A stretch of 64,000 bases of DNA from Xanthocytophaga agilis (GCF_030068605.1 NZ_JASJOU010000004.1:434001-498000), one strand, 5' to 3'. Shown: positions 47,878-56,848, counted from the first letter of the stretch. The notes: a model not told the origin generated them from the sequence alone. Translations and numbers: made by a program.

Positions 47878-48363
47878 ATGAAAACCATTCACATCGTTAT
47901 TGTTTTTTTATTTAATTGTATTCTTTCATGCACTGTTTCTGCACAGGAAGTGAGTCAGTAGACAGAAGAGGAGCGAAAGTATCTACTGGACAATCTGATT
48001 CGAACCCGTGATGAGGTTGTTAAACAGACAGCACAACTGACTGCTAAAGTTAACGAAGCCTGACAGTGTGATCCTGGATTTCTTGCTGGATGAAACGCCA
48101 CATAGTACTACTGATTATACCGAACCGTTCACCTTTAGTGTACCAATGGGATTGGATGAAGGAAAGAATACACTGGCCTGGTCCTGAAAATGCGAAGCGA
48201 ATCTATTGCTTACCTCACCAAAGCTCCTGAAGATTTACGTTTGTATTTCCTACGGGCTGGGAGACCGAGTGTACAGCAAGTATATATCAATGTGTTTGGG
48301 CATATTGACCGCCATCTGCGACAAATCAAAAAAGTAAAGCAACACCCCAATTACCCACGTTAG
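47878..48363 (+). pseudogene. Decayed secreted DinB-like gene
   Basis: Starts with ATG and a good signal peptide (MKTIHIVIVFLFNCILSC ... SAQ), then stops (TAG) after EVSQ. The reading continues in frame as TEEERKYLLDNLIRTRDEVV, the typical first helix of DinB-superfamily proteins, until a second stop (TGA). After frame changes, SVILDFLLDE and GLDEGKNTLAWS are readable, and finally AYLTKAPEDLRLYFLR ... YINVFGHIDRHLRQIKKVKQ HPNYPR, the usual DinB C-terminus with its His-x3-His. The metal-binding middle is largely missing. The intact family comprises metal-binding four-helix proteins of mostly unknown function. Its promoter still looks intact. Confidence 0.75.
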
Positions 48364-48619
48364 AAAGATAATCTGAACATGTTCCTATAAAACAGATTTA
48401 TCCTGAAAGCCAGTCATGCCTGTAGAGCTATTCTTTATGGGCGTGGCTGGTTTTGTTTTGAAATTTCTGCTCTTGATCCAAAAGGAGAATCCTTTGACGG
48501 CATTTCTAGTTGTATAAAAATTGATAACAACATTTGTTTATCTTGCTGAATGAAGTGTTCTTAAGGAAATAGTTATCTCTTTCCTCTAAGGTCTTTCAAC
48601 TGAAGTATACATATGATCC

Positions 48620-48996
48620 ATGAGTCATCCCAACTTTTGAGTAAAAGGGTATCATTGAGAAATGATAAAAAATGTCACAAGGAGAGCTGCGATTCCTTTA
48701 AACGCGAGTGGTTGTGTAGGTGCGTAGGAATAAAAATTCCGCGGGTCTAGCGATAGCCCTGCGGGGCGAAGCTTTGGAATTTTTTGCCCTTTTTTGCACA
48801 CACACAAATCTGGCTCACCAAATTCTCATTTGGTGCCCTGTTTTGGACAAGCAAAAAATGAAGAAGCCTAGGGAAGAATAAGGTAAGGGGCTATAAACCA
48901 ATTCAGAAAGAAACATCTCTCAAATGAACCCAAGCCCATATTTTTCAAAAATATAGTCTTGGGTTTTACTCATATCCAACATTCGGGATGACTCAT
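48620..48996 (+). repeat. Composite repeat (families B and D) with terminal inverted repeats
   Basis: A 377-bp unit bounded by ATGAGTCATCCCAA (48620-48633) and TCGGGATGACTCAT (48983-48996). Inside: family B copy 6 (from 48671: CACAAGGAGAGCTGCG; stem TAAAAATTCC ... GGAATTTTT, with CCGC...GCGG and GGG-CTA-GCGA-TAG-CCC nested hairpins; CACCAAAT-TCTC-ATTTGGTG hairpin), and a family D hairpin (AACCCAAG...CTTGGGTT, 48927-48965). MITE-like in form. No gene inside. Confidence 0.8.
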
Positions 48997-49443
48997 GTTG
49001 TTATGAGCTACTTTCATGAGAACAGAAAGAGATTTTCCGGAATCCTTTACCTTAATTTGACACTACTGTGTTTATATCGACAAATATATTTACCAGATAG
49101 CACAAACCTGAATGTAACTTTAATGATGCCAACCCAACGGCTCCTGAATGCTCTCAACTGAAGAGTTTTAAGCAGTAAAGTCTATTTTTTGCTACTCTCC
49201 CTGGCCTCCTGTAAGAATGTCCCCCTCTCCGTCTTTCAGAAGGACAAAAAAGGTACGAGGATCAAAGGAGAGAAACTCTCTTTAGTGGATAGCCTTGGGT
49301 AGACACTTGCGCCGGATACTTCTTTATTTCTAGAAAAGTATGAAATTAGAAAAGGAATCAAAGTTCAAATTACAGTAGGTTAAATAAAAAAGCGCCAAGT
49401 TGGTAAACCTGACGCTTCTCCATTTTACTACAAACGTATTACA
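48997..49443. other. Intergenic region with family A remnants
   Basis: A decayed family A left arm (GGCCTCCTGTAAGAATG, about 49203) and a right arm (GTCTTTCAGAAGGACAAAAA, about 49231-49250). A hairpin at 49385-49417 (AAGCG...CGCTT with a T run on the minus strand) is the likely terminator of the small lipoprotein gene. Confidence 0.6.
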
Positions 49444-49821
49444 CTAATCTTCATACTTAAGACGTATTTTCTTGCAGTAATTAGCTTCAAAATTGAGATC
49501 AGTATTCCAGGAAGTTACATATTCGCCGTTTTTGTAGGCCGTAGCCTTTAGCGTGTGTGTACCTGCTGTACGTTCAGCCCGAAGTATAGCTCCCGGACTA
49601 GTGGTTTCACATACAGGAGTGTCCATATAGGGCGCTGTAAGTGTTCCTGCTACCTCGTTATCAATCTTAATCTCGATTTGATCAAATTCAACATCCGGCA
49701 TATTGGTATAGAGCTGATACGAACCCAGATTAGCTGGTTTTATATTCTCTTTGTCTTTACAGCCGAATGTAGTTACGAAAACAAGTACTAAGAGAGCGAA
49801 TGTGCTGATTGTGCGAATCAT
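49444..49821 (-). CDS. Small lipoprotein of unknown function
   Basis: 125 aa. The lipobox TTFGC gives an anchored Cys21. The rest (about 100 residues) has alternating beta-strand character (YQLYTNMPDVEFDQIEIKID, GTHTLKATAYKNGEYVTSW), like a small Ig-like or carboxypeptidase-regulatory-like sandwich, and two further Cys (about 70 and 116) that may form a disulfide. No family recognised. It shares its promoter layout (paired GTTACAATA boxes) with the astacin lipoprotein gene, so both are probably made under the same condition. Confidence 0.72.
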   Translation of the reverse strand: MIRTISTFALLVLVFVTTFGCKDKENIKPANLGSYQLYTNMPDVEFDQIEIKIDNEVAGTLTAPYMDTPVCETTSPGAILRAERTAGTHTLKATAYKNGEYVTSWNTDLNFEANYCKKIRLKYED

Positions 49822-49904
49822 AGTTGTAAATGAATAAATGAAGTGAAAATAAAATAGTGTTTGTTTTTGTTTTCCCTCTGCCGATTAGCAGATTGAAGAT
49901 GGGA

Positions 49905-49970
49905 CAAAGGTATGGCCAGGAGGTTTTGAGGGGTTATTACTATTGTAACAGTATCTGTTACTATTGTAAC
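49905..49970 (-). promoter_or_regulatory. Paired-box promoter of the small lipoprotein gene
   Basis: On the minus strand: GTTACAATA (49962-49970), 12-bp gap, GTTACAATA (49941-49949), 28-bp gap, TACCTTTG (49905-49912). The 19 bases GTTACAATAGTAATAACCC at the proximal box are identical to those at the astacin promoter. Leader length about 75-80 nt. Confidence 0.75.
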
Positions 49971-50060
49971 CAACCGCAAAAAAGCCTCATTTGACCAAAT
50001 AGGCGATAGGGAAAGAAGCGAGAGAAGCAAAAAAAAGCAGAAAAAGTCGCCCCGTAATCC

Positions 50061-50419
50061 ATGACTCATCCCAAATTTTGAGGAAAAGACTATTGCCTCC
50101 TTTAGAAAAAGAGAAACAAAGGAGCTACAAAGAGAGCCAAGATAACTTCAATCTGTGTGGTCGTGTAGGTGCGTGAAGATAAAAATTCCGCGGGCCTAGC
50201 GTTGGCCTGTGGGGCGAAGCTTTGGAATCTCTTGTCCTTTTTGGGGTATTACGCCGTGGCATGACAAAAAAGTACCATGACAGGTAGAGTGAAGAAGGAG
50301 ACAATAAACTGACTCAACTAAATAGATGCTCAAAAATTAATCAGCGCCTATACTCTTTTCAAAAGTTTAGGCTCTGATTTTGTAAAACAAATACCCATCC
50401 AAAATTCAGAATGACTCGT
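50061..50419 (+). repeat. Composite repeat (families B and D), second copy
   Basis: Bounded by ATGACTCATCCCAAATTTTG (50061) and CAAAATTCAGAATGACTCGTG-like end (to 50419). Holds family B copy 7 (from 50126; stem AAAAATTCC...GGAAT; GGGCC-TAGCGTT-GGCCT inner hairpin; an ACGCC-GT-GGCAT hairpin) and a family D hairpin with a changed but still paired stem (AATCAG...CTGATT, 50339-50379). Confidence 0.78.
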
Positions 50420-50671
50420 GTACATCAGAAATAAGTCGGAAAGGAGGTCATTCTACCAAAATTTCTTCTACAAATCACCTGATTTGATAATTCTCATAAA
50501 AATGTGTAATTTTTTTCCAAGAAAAATTGTATTAATTTAGACAGGCGAAGCTCCCAGACTGTCAAAAATAGTACATATTATTCACCAAGCATCCCAATTG
50601 ATTGATATTCAGTTAATTTAAAGGTATTGGTAATTACACTATTTGTAATTCATCCTATTTTCATTTCTCTT

Positions 50672-51193
50672 ATGGGTAAGAAAGTATTGGTATTAAATCA
50701 GGATTATTCAGCTCTCACGATCTGCAGTGTAGAAAAAGCCTTTATTCTTGTATTTCTGGACAAAGCAGAGTTAGTGAGTGAATCACAATCAAATTATTTA
50801 CGAAGCATATCTTCTACATTTCCGATGCCTTCCATCATTCGGTTGCATCGGTATGTGCATCTGCCTTTCAAAGGGGTGATCCTGACCCGGCAGAACATTT
50901 TTAAACGAGATGGACATCGGTGCCAGTATTGTGGTACACACGAAGACCTGACCCTTGACCACGTATTGCCTAAGTCACGTGGTGGCAAGTCGTCCTGGGA
51001 CAATCTGGTGGCTGCCTGCCGGCGATGCAACGCCCGTAAAGGTGACTACACCCCGGAAGAAGCCGAAATGGCCCTGAGACAAAAGCCCTATCGTCCGTCG
51101 TTTATTATGTTCCTGCGTGATTTTTCAGGACACCTAGAAGATGACTGGCATCCGTATCTGAGTAAAAAGATGAAAGCGTTTGATTACGAATAA
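50672..51193 (+). CDS. HNH endonuclease family protein
   Basis: About 173 aa from the ATG at 50672 (a TTG 45 bp upstream is in frame but unlikely). N-terminal MGKKVLVLNQDYSALTICSV, then an HNH nuclease core with zinc-binding CQYCG ... CRRCN (Cys pairs at about 89/92 and 125/128) and the HNH motif LDHVLPKSRGGKSSWDNLV. This stand-alone type is common and chromosomal in Bacteroidota and cyanobacteria; its biological role is unsettled (repair or DNA processing). 32 bp upstream of a PH-domain protein gene, probably co-transcribed. Confidence 0.92.
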   Translation: MGKKVLVLNQDYSALTICSVEKAFILVFLDKAELVSESQSNYLRSISSTFPMPSIIRLHRYVHLPFKGVILTRQNIFKRDGHRCQYCGTHEDLTLDHVLPKSRGGKSSWDNLVAACRRCNARKGDYTPEEAEMALRQKPYRPSFIMFLRDFSGHLEDDWHPYLSKKMKAFDYE

Positions 51194-51225
51194 CGCTTTC
51201 TTTTCCACTTATTTACTGACAGATT

Positions 51226-51660
51226 ATGGAAGCTACCATTTTCTATTCGCGGAAAAATGCCTTTACAGTCATCACGTTTGGCGTCATTGCACTGATTCTG
51301 GTGGCAGTAACAGTGCTTACTTTGTGGACTAAGCCGCTTTCGATGGTATGGATTCCGGTTGTAGTGGTACTGGCAGTATTGGTCTGGGTATGGACACGCA
51401 CTTTTTATAGTATTGACGGAAACTATCTCTACTACCAATCGGGGCCAATACGTGGCAAAATAGCCATCTCACAAATACGGCAGATGGATGTCAATCAAAC
51501 ACTATGGGTAGGCTTTCGCCCTGCTTTGAGTACAGGCGGAATTATCATTCATTACAATAAGTGGGATGAGATCTATATTTCTCCAAAAGACAGCGACAGA
51601 TTTGTTGCAACTCTAACTACGGCTAATGAGAACATACAGGTGAATGTAAAGGAGACCTAA
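51226..51660 (+). CDS. Bacterial PH-domain membrane protein
   Basis: 144 aa. Two N-terminal membrane helices (about 14-33 and 39-57) and a cytoplasmic domain with strands FYSIDGNYLYYQSGPIRGKI, ISQIRQMDVNQTLWVGFRPA and IIIHYNKWDEIYISPKD, typical of the bacterial PH-like (PF06713-type) family. Function of these small proteins is unknown. It follows the HNH gene by 32 bp. Confidence 0.82.
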   Translation: MEATIFYSRKNAFTVITFGVIALILVAVTVLTLWTKPLSMVWIPVVVVLAVLVWVWTRTFYSIDGNYLYYQSGPIRGKIAISQIRQMDVNQTLWVGFRPALSTGGIIIHYNKWDEIYISPKDSDRFVATLTTANENIQVNVKET

Positions 51661-51684
51661 TTTAGGTGGCCTGCATATCCTGAT

Positions 51685-52965
51685 TTATATTTTTGGTGAC
51701 AGTTTCAGTTTTAGAATCAATGGTTTTTTTAGCTTTTCGGAGTGGGTATAGGAGCCATCCGGATTCAGATTGCGTAACTGGCTGTTGGCAATATAGAAAA
51801 ACTCATCTCCCACAATTGTTCCTGTAGTAGGAATCACAAAGTCCGGATGAAAAGACTGGAGGGTTTGGGCTTTGGCAAGCTTCTTCTTGTCTTTATCCAG
51901 ATACAGCCGTATAATCCGGTCGTCATTATTCCCCGAATCCTGGATTGCGACAAGTGTACCTTTGTAGATATATAATCCATCAATACCATTCAGGTAGGTT
52001 ACCTGGTTAGTTGCAATCCGGTAATAGTTGCCTGTGGTGAGTTCTATACGGATTAGGCCTGTCAAATCAGCTACATAAAGATTTTCTTCTTTTTCATCCA
52101 TCGCAATGCCATTGGGGTAGATGAAGTCGACTTCTTTCGGTAACGGTACTATCTGGTTGGTATTGGGTTGGATAGTGAGTACCTGTCCGCCTTTGCTATC
52201 GGTAAAGTAAACGGCATTTTTGCGGGTAACCACTATGTCATTGAAAAGGTGTGCTCCGGTTTTGTTGTCCAGCAGATACTTGTGACGCAGTTTTCCAGTA
52301 GAAATGTCATACTGGAAGATGCCGGAATACCCATTCAGCGAATCTCTTTCAGATGCGCTGCATACCCATAGCGATTGACCATCTTTGCTTACTTTCATCC
52401 CCAGCACCGAAAACATCCCATCCTGTTGAGAAGCTACCCAGTCGTGCTCGCCTGCCAGTGGGGTATAAGAGGCAATCTTATTTTTAGCTAGGCTGCCGAT
52501 AAAAAATTGTTCTCCCTGTGAGGTTGCTGCAATGCCTTCCGGAATCAGTAACGGGTCTGACAGCTCAAATGCTTTTGAGCTGTTTTGTACAGGCTGTCGG
52601 TTTTGGGCAAACTGCTCACGAATCTTTAGGAAATTTTTATGGGTTGTCAGTGCCTGAAAGTTTTCGTTTTCCTCTGGTTGGTAGGGAAGCCCCAGCACGG
52701 CTAGCTGGCCAAGTAAGGCGAGACTTTGCTCAGTAAGGCCTGACTGACATTGACATTGGGCCAGTTTGTATAACACATTGGGATGTTCCAGCCGTTTTTG
52801 CAACTGAGATCCAATGTTTACACACTGGCTATAGTCTTTAGCAGTATACACTTGTATGAATTTCTGATACTGGGCAAGTATGCTCAGGGAATCTGAAGAG
52901 GATTGTGCCTGCAGAGAGGTTACACAGGTTAATAACATACAGGCACTACTCAGAAGAGCTTTCAT
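51685..52965 (-). CDS. Secreted SMP-30/gluconolactonase-like beta-propeller protein
   Basis: 426 aa. Signal peptide 1-21 (LLTCVTSLQAQ). Residues about 30-115 look helical and TPR-like (YTAKDYSQCVNIGSQLQKRL, VLYKLAQCQCQSGLTEQSLA); 130-426 form a six-bladed propeller of SMP-30/NHL type (FIYPNGIAMDEKEENLYVAD, HLFNDIVVTRKNAVYFTDSK, YLNGIDGLYIYKGTLVAIQD). The D/N pattern of the metal site of SMP-30 is partly kept, so lactonase activity is possible but not shown. Secreted or periplasmic. Convergent with the PH-domain gene (25 bp apart). Confidence 0.82.
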   Translation of the reverse strand: MKALLSSACMLLTCVTSLQAQSSSDSLSILAQYQKFIQVYTAKDYSQCVNIGSQLQKRLEHPNVLYKLAQCQCQSGLTEQSLALLGQLAVLGLPYQPEENENFQALTTHKNFLKIREQFAQNRQPVQNSSKAFELSDPLLIPEGIAATSQGEQFFIGSLAKNKIASYTPLAGEHDWVASQQDGMFSVLGMKVSKDGQSLWVCSASERDSLNGYSGIFQYDISTGKLRHKYLLDNKTGAHLFNDIVVTRKNAVYFTDSKGGQVLTIQPNTNQIVPLPKEVDFIYPNGIAMDEKEENLYVADLTGLIRIELTTGNYYRIATNQVTYLNGIDGLYIYKGTLVAIQDSGNNDDRIIRLYLDKDKKKLAKAQTLQSFHPDFVIPTTGTIVGDEFFYIANSQLRNLNPDGSYTHSEKLKKPLILKLKLSPKI

Positions 52966-53200
52966 AAGTGAACCGATTGGCTTTGTGGTAGTTATACAAG
53001 TGTTTTGTTTAAAGATAGGAGTAGAAGATATATGAGGGAAACAGATAGTGATATATGGAAATTAGGTTACCTGATTGGTTTGCTTATACTTATTCCTGCC
53101 TTGTTTCCTGGAGGGATTTAAGAATATGATAGGATCATTCGCTTTTACACCGTTATTTTACTGATGCTTTCAGAGCCAACATCAGGTACAAGATTTATAC

Positions 53201-53797
53201 ATGTATTCACAACAAAACTGGACACCCACAGAAGTAGCCACCTTTGTCCTGGAACTCCGGCGGGTAATAAACTGGACACAAAGACTTGCCGCAAACTTTG
53301 ATCCCACCCATGAATCCTATGGCAGAGTATTTCGGCAGACTAATCCTGAGATAGGAGGCACAAAATTGTATACATTTGAAGAGAATGGTGGCTATCGCTG
53401 TGACACAGACAAATACTATCCTGATCACTTGAGAGAAATGCTTCAACTGGCAAAAAATGCCAGACCACACTATGCCACTGAAGATTTGAAGGAACTACTG
53501 AAACAAGGAAGAGTATTGTCCTTCGAAGCATGTAACACCACTTGTGATGGAGCAGCTGAGCATGAGAGTAAGACTTTTTTTGATCTGGGTGATACACCAC
53601 CCATTGATACATGGTTTTTTCTGAAAGAGAAGTACCTGCATGCAGATCGTCTTTGTGAGCAAGCCTTGTTTTGCTGGATACCCAGAGCATTTGAGTCAGT
53701 TGTTCAGGCAGGAATAGATGTAGAGGTCTATGAAAGCTATCGGTGGCTGGACGAAAACGATCCGTATATGTATTATACCATACAGTCGGTTTATTAA
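53201..53797 (+). CDS. Hypothetical cytoplasmic protein
   Basis: 198 aa, not recognised. No signal peptide or membrane helix. It contains a largely helical N-terminus (TEVATFVLELRRVINWTQRL), an acidic and aromatic-rich composition, and four Cys, two in ACNTTC (residues about 111-115) and two later (about 152, 159), possibly a metal site. The frame has a normal codon pattern and stands alone between the SMP-30-like and the reductase genes. No function can be proposed. Confidence 0.62.
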   Translation: MYSQQNWTPTEVATFVLELRRVINWTQRLAANFDPTHESYGRVFRQTNPEIGGTKLYTFEENGGYRCDTDKYYPDHLREMLQLAKNARPHYATEDLKELLKQGRVLSFEACNTTCDGAAEHESKTFFDLGDTPPIDTWFFLKEKYLHADRLCEQALFCWIPRAFESVVQAGIDVEVYESYRWLDENDPYMYYTIQSVY

Positions 53798-53901
53798 TGA
53801 AACAGGATCAAGGTTATTTCTTTGTATGCATAATAGAAAGAAGGCCTGGCTATTACTCCGTAATTTTCTGAAAATTATAGTTTAACAACCAGGCCATACG
53901 T

Positions 53902-54537
53902 TTATCTGGAGCCGGCTGCCTTTTGCATCTCCTGCAACGACATTGGCTTGTTGTAAAATAGCTGGTCTACTTCCATCACTTTGGAGTCTGCTATACTCCC
54001 TACATCCAGCACATCAAAACCTATTTCATGTAATAGATCTGTAACCTCCTTCTTGGCCGTTTCGCGATTACCGGCAATAGGTAATGCATACCGGCTACCT
54101 TCCGGACGAAAAGCATAATCGCGTAAATTCACAAAGTAGATTGTATTCAGCGCCTTAACCACAGAGGCCATAGGGAAGGAATCTACGGTAAGCTGAGTTT
54201 CCCGAAGATCCGGATTTTGCCGGACCCGTTCGGCAATTTCACCATCCCGTTGCGGATAGGCGTTGCAGGTATCAATCAATGTCTTGCCATGTACAAACGT
54301 ACCCACCTGTTCGGCTACCTCAGGAATTTTCCCGTAGGGAATGGATAACACCACGAGACTACCGGAATCTGCTGCTTGTGCAATAGTGCCTGCCTGTGCG
54401 TTAGATCCCGCCTGTCTGACAAGGTCTGCCAGCTGTTCAGGATGGCGGGAACTAAACATAACCTGATGCCCCGCTTTGGCGAGATGAAGTCCAAAATTGC
54501 CTCCTATATGGCCTGATCCAATAATTCCGATATTCAT
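53902..54537 (-). CDS. F420-dependent-reductase-like NADP-binding protein
   Basis: 211 aa. The N-terminus MNIGIIGSGHIGGNFGLHLA holds the GxGxxG dinucleotide motif (7-12), followed by VMFSSRHPEQL with an Arg suitable for the NADP phosphate, and LVVLSIPYGKIPEV. This matches the F420-oxidoreductase / NADPH-dependent reductase family (PF03807 type). Outside F420-making organisms such proteins use NADPH on unknown substrates. Single gene; a family A repeat lies upstream. Confidence 0.87.
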   Translation of the reverse strand: MNIGIIGSGHIGGNFGLHLAKAGHQVMFSSRHPEQLADLVRQAGSNAQAGTIAQAADSGSLVVLSIPYGKIPEVAEQVGTFVHGKTLIDTCNAYPQRDGEIAERVRQNPDLRETQLTVDSFPMASVVKALNTIYFVNLRDYAFRPEGSRYALPIAGNRETAKKEVTDLLHEIGFDVLDVGSIADSKVMEVDQLFYNKPMSLQEMQKAAGSR

Positions 54538-54754
54538 TATGCTGGTTGTATTTACGTTGAAAAAATGGTTTAGTGATTGTAATGTGTTGTAAATCAGTGG
54601 TTAACAAAAGGATTGTGTGAGATTGTTTTCCAAACACAGGCCAGGAATGACATGCTATAAAAGCTCTCTATTGGTTTTTAGAAAAGATAATTCTTTCTGT
54701 CATTCTGCAAGATACACTCTCCTCCCTGTCATCCTGAAAGGATCGGTCCCTTTC

Positions 54755-54868
54755 TGTCTTTCTGAAAGAATCTTGTGACAAATAGAGTGATGTTTGGTTT
54801 CTGGGAGAAATAATTATCTCCAGTCGGAAAAGCCGCCGGTCTTGTCACAAGATTCCTTCAGAAGGACA
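54755..54868 (+). repeat. Dispersed hairpin repeat, family A (copy 8)
   Basis: 114 bp: arms TGTCTTTCTGAAAGAATCTT and AAGATTCCTTCAGAAGGACA, core CTCCAGTCGGAAAAGCCGCC. An extra partial arm (TGTCATCCTGAAAGGATCGG) precedes it at 54727. Confidence 0.88.
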
Positions 54869-55010
54869 GGGAAGAGAGGGCTGTAGAAGAGAGATGTAGA
54901 GTTTAGTAGGGCAGCGAGGGCAGATATTGTTCTGCAAGGACATAGGACAGAAAGGGAGTGCTCCTTTCAAGAGCACTCCGAAAGAAAGCTTGCAAAGCTA
55001 TAGATAAGCC

Positions 55011-56588
55011 TTACGGGTATACCACAGAAACAAAGCGGAATAAACCACTTTGCTTTTCTGTACCACTTACCTGTAATCCAATACGAGGTGCGCGATCCCA
55101 ACGTGGCAGTGAGTTCGCTTCAAATGCCTGGGCATTGAAAGTTTCCATTTTGGCCTCAGCACGACCCCAGCGAAACTGATACAGATGTCCTTTCGTGCTT
55201 TGTACCTGTAATCGGATAGAGCCTTTACCTTTTGGCAGTACACGGCTCTGAAGTATCTCTTTTTTGCCCTCTTTTACCTGCCAGAGTTGCAGCGAATCTT
55301 TGGTTATTCCGAAGTTCAGCGTATTCTCAGCATCTCCATACAGGCAGATACTTTGGGTGCTGGTAGCCTGTGGAAGAATTTCGGTGGTAAAGGTATAATT
55401 TCCCTTTTTGAGTACTAGTCCCAGAAAGCTGCCGGAAGATGCCTGTGTTCCATTGGATGGACTTGTGAGTTCCAGATAGCCATTGCGAACAGCATATGCA
55501 GGTTTAGGCTGACTTACATCCCATACCCAGTTGATAGAGCTAGCTTTGTCTTTTGAAAAATCTGCTGATACACTGAGTTGTTGCTGTTGTGTTTTTCCAG
55601 TTGCTGCGGTTCCCTCTACAGGTGTGGTAGTACCATACCGGAACGCAGGCCAGCCTGTTTTTTTATCCCAGATGAGTTCGCTGAGTACTCCCTGCCGTCC
55701 AATAAAGGTAAAGTCGGTTCCGGAATAGGCATGATGCAGGTAAAAGTATCGGTTATCAGGTGTCGTTACCACCGTACCATGTCCAGGGCATTTCCAGTCG
55801 TTACTGCTCTTTAAAACCGGATTGTCTGCATACCGTTCCCAGGGGCCTTTCAGTGACTTGGCCCGTGCCAGGCCTACCATGTAATTACAATCCGGACCAC
55901 AGCATATGTTGCCAGAATAAGTCATATAAAAATAGTCGCCATGTTTGAACAATGCCTGTCCTTCCATACCTCCTGCCTCCCAGGAATTAGGATCGGCCTG
56001 GAGCAACATAAGTACCTCCCCCTGCACTTTGAGTCCATCAGGAGTCAGTTCACGCCCCAGTAGCTGAATCAGTTTTCCCTGATCCAGTCCATAAGCCTTC
56101 CAGGTAATATACAGCTTTCCGGCATCTTCAATAATAAAGGCATCAATAGCTTCATTGGTCCATTCAATGATACAGCCATGGTCTGTGAATCCTTTTCGAA
56201 TGTCTGTAGTGGTTGCCACACCAATGTATGAGTGTTGATCTGATTTGCGGCGGGCGGTATAGTAGACATAGAAAGTGCCGTTTCGGTAATACAGTTCCGG
56301 AGCCCAGAAGCTACCCATAGTCCAGGAAGGCATTTCTGAAAAGACAGGTCCCAGATACTGCCAGTTTACAAGGTCTTTGGATGTATAGATAGGGTAGGCA
56401 GGCCCCCATTCAGAAGAGGTTCCGGCTGCATAATAGGTATCGCCTACCCGAATTACGGATGGGTCAGCAAAGTCTCCTGCTATGACTGGATTGTGATAGG
56501 TTACGTCTTTTTTGACTTGGGCAACAGCTATCAGACACGAAAGTCCTGCAAACAGGCTGGTTAGAAACAAAGAAATAAATCTGAACAT
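55011..56588 (-). CDS. Secreted family 43 glycoside hydrolase
   Basis: 525 aa. Signal peptide 1-23 (LSCLIAVAQ). The five-bladed GH43 propeller (about 28-325) shows the three acidic residues: Asp42 in DFADPSVI (base), Asp149 in NEAIDAFIIED (pKa modulator) and Glu209 in AGGMEGQALF (acid). The C-terminal half (about 340-525) is a beta-sandwich like GH43_C2, often carbohydrate-binding. GH43 enzymes act mostly on arabinose- or xylose-containing plant polysaccharides or galactans. No SusC/SusD partner is near. Substrate not predictable from sequence alone. Confidence 0.9.
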   Translation of the reverse strand: MFRFISLFLTSLFAGLSCLIAVAQVKKDVTYHNPVIAGDFADPSVIRVGDTYYAAGTSSEWGPAYPIYTSKDLVNWQYLGPVFSEMPSWTMGSFWAPELYYRNGTFYVYYTARRKSDQHSYIGVATTTDIRKGFTDHGCIIEWTNEAIDAFIIEDAGKLYITWKAYGLDQGKLIQLLGRELTPDGLKVQGEVLMLLQADPNSWEAGGMEGQALFKHGDYFYMTYSGNICCGPDCNYMVGLARAKSLKGPWERYADNPVLKSSNDWKCPGHGTVVTTPDNRYFYLHHAYSGTDFTFIGRQGVLSELIWDKKTGWPAFRYGTTTPVEGTAATGKTQQQQLSVSADFSKDKASSINWVWDVSQPKPAYAVRNGYLELTSPSNGTQASSGSFLGLVLKKGNYTFTTEILPQATSTQSICLYGDAENTLNFGITKDSLQLWQVKEGKKEILQSRVLPKGKGSIRLQVQSTKGHLYQFRWGRAEAKMETFNAQAFEANSLPRWDRAPRIGLQVSGTEKQSGLFRFVSVVYP

Positions 56589-56848
56589 GATGGATAGGTT
56601 GATGGAATGTATTCAGTCGTTTTGGTATACAAGTTTAAAATTTTATCGTCATGATTAGATTTTATAAATAAATTTTACGACAATACGCCTCAAAAGCTTC
56701 TAAATCGTGCGCCTATATGGGTATGTATACTGATACTATTTTAGTGTGAAGAGTAGGGAATAGCTAAAGGTGCAAATTTTTAGGTGTAAAAGTTATGTTT
56801 GCATTTCATTCTACTAAGAATGTCTTTTACCTATTTACGTATGAACGA

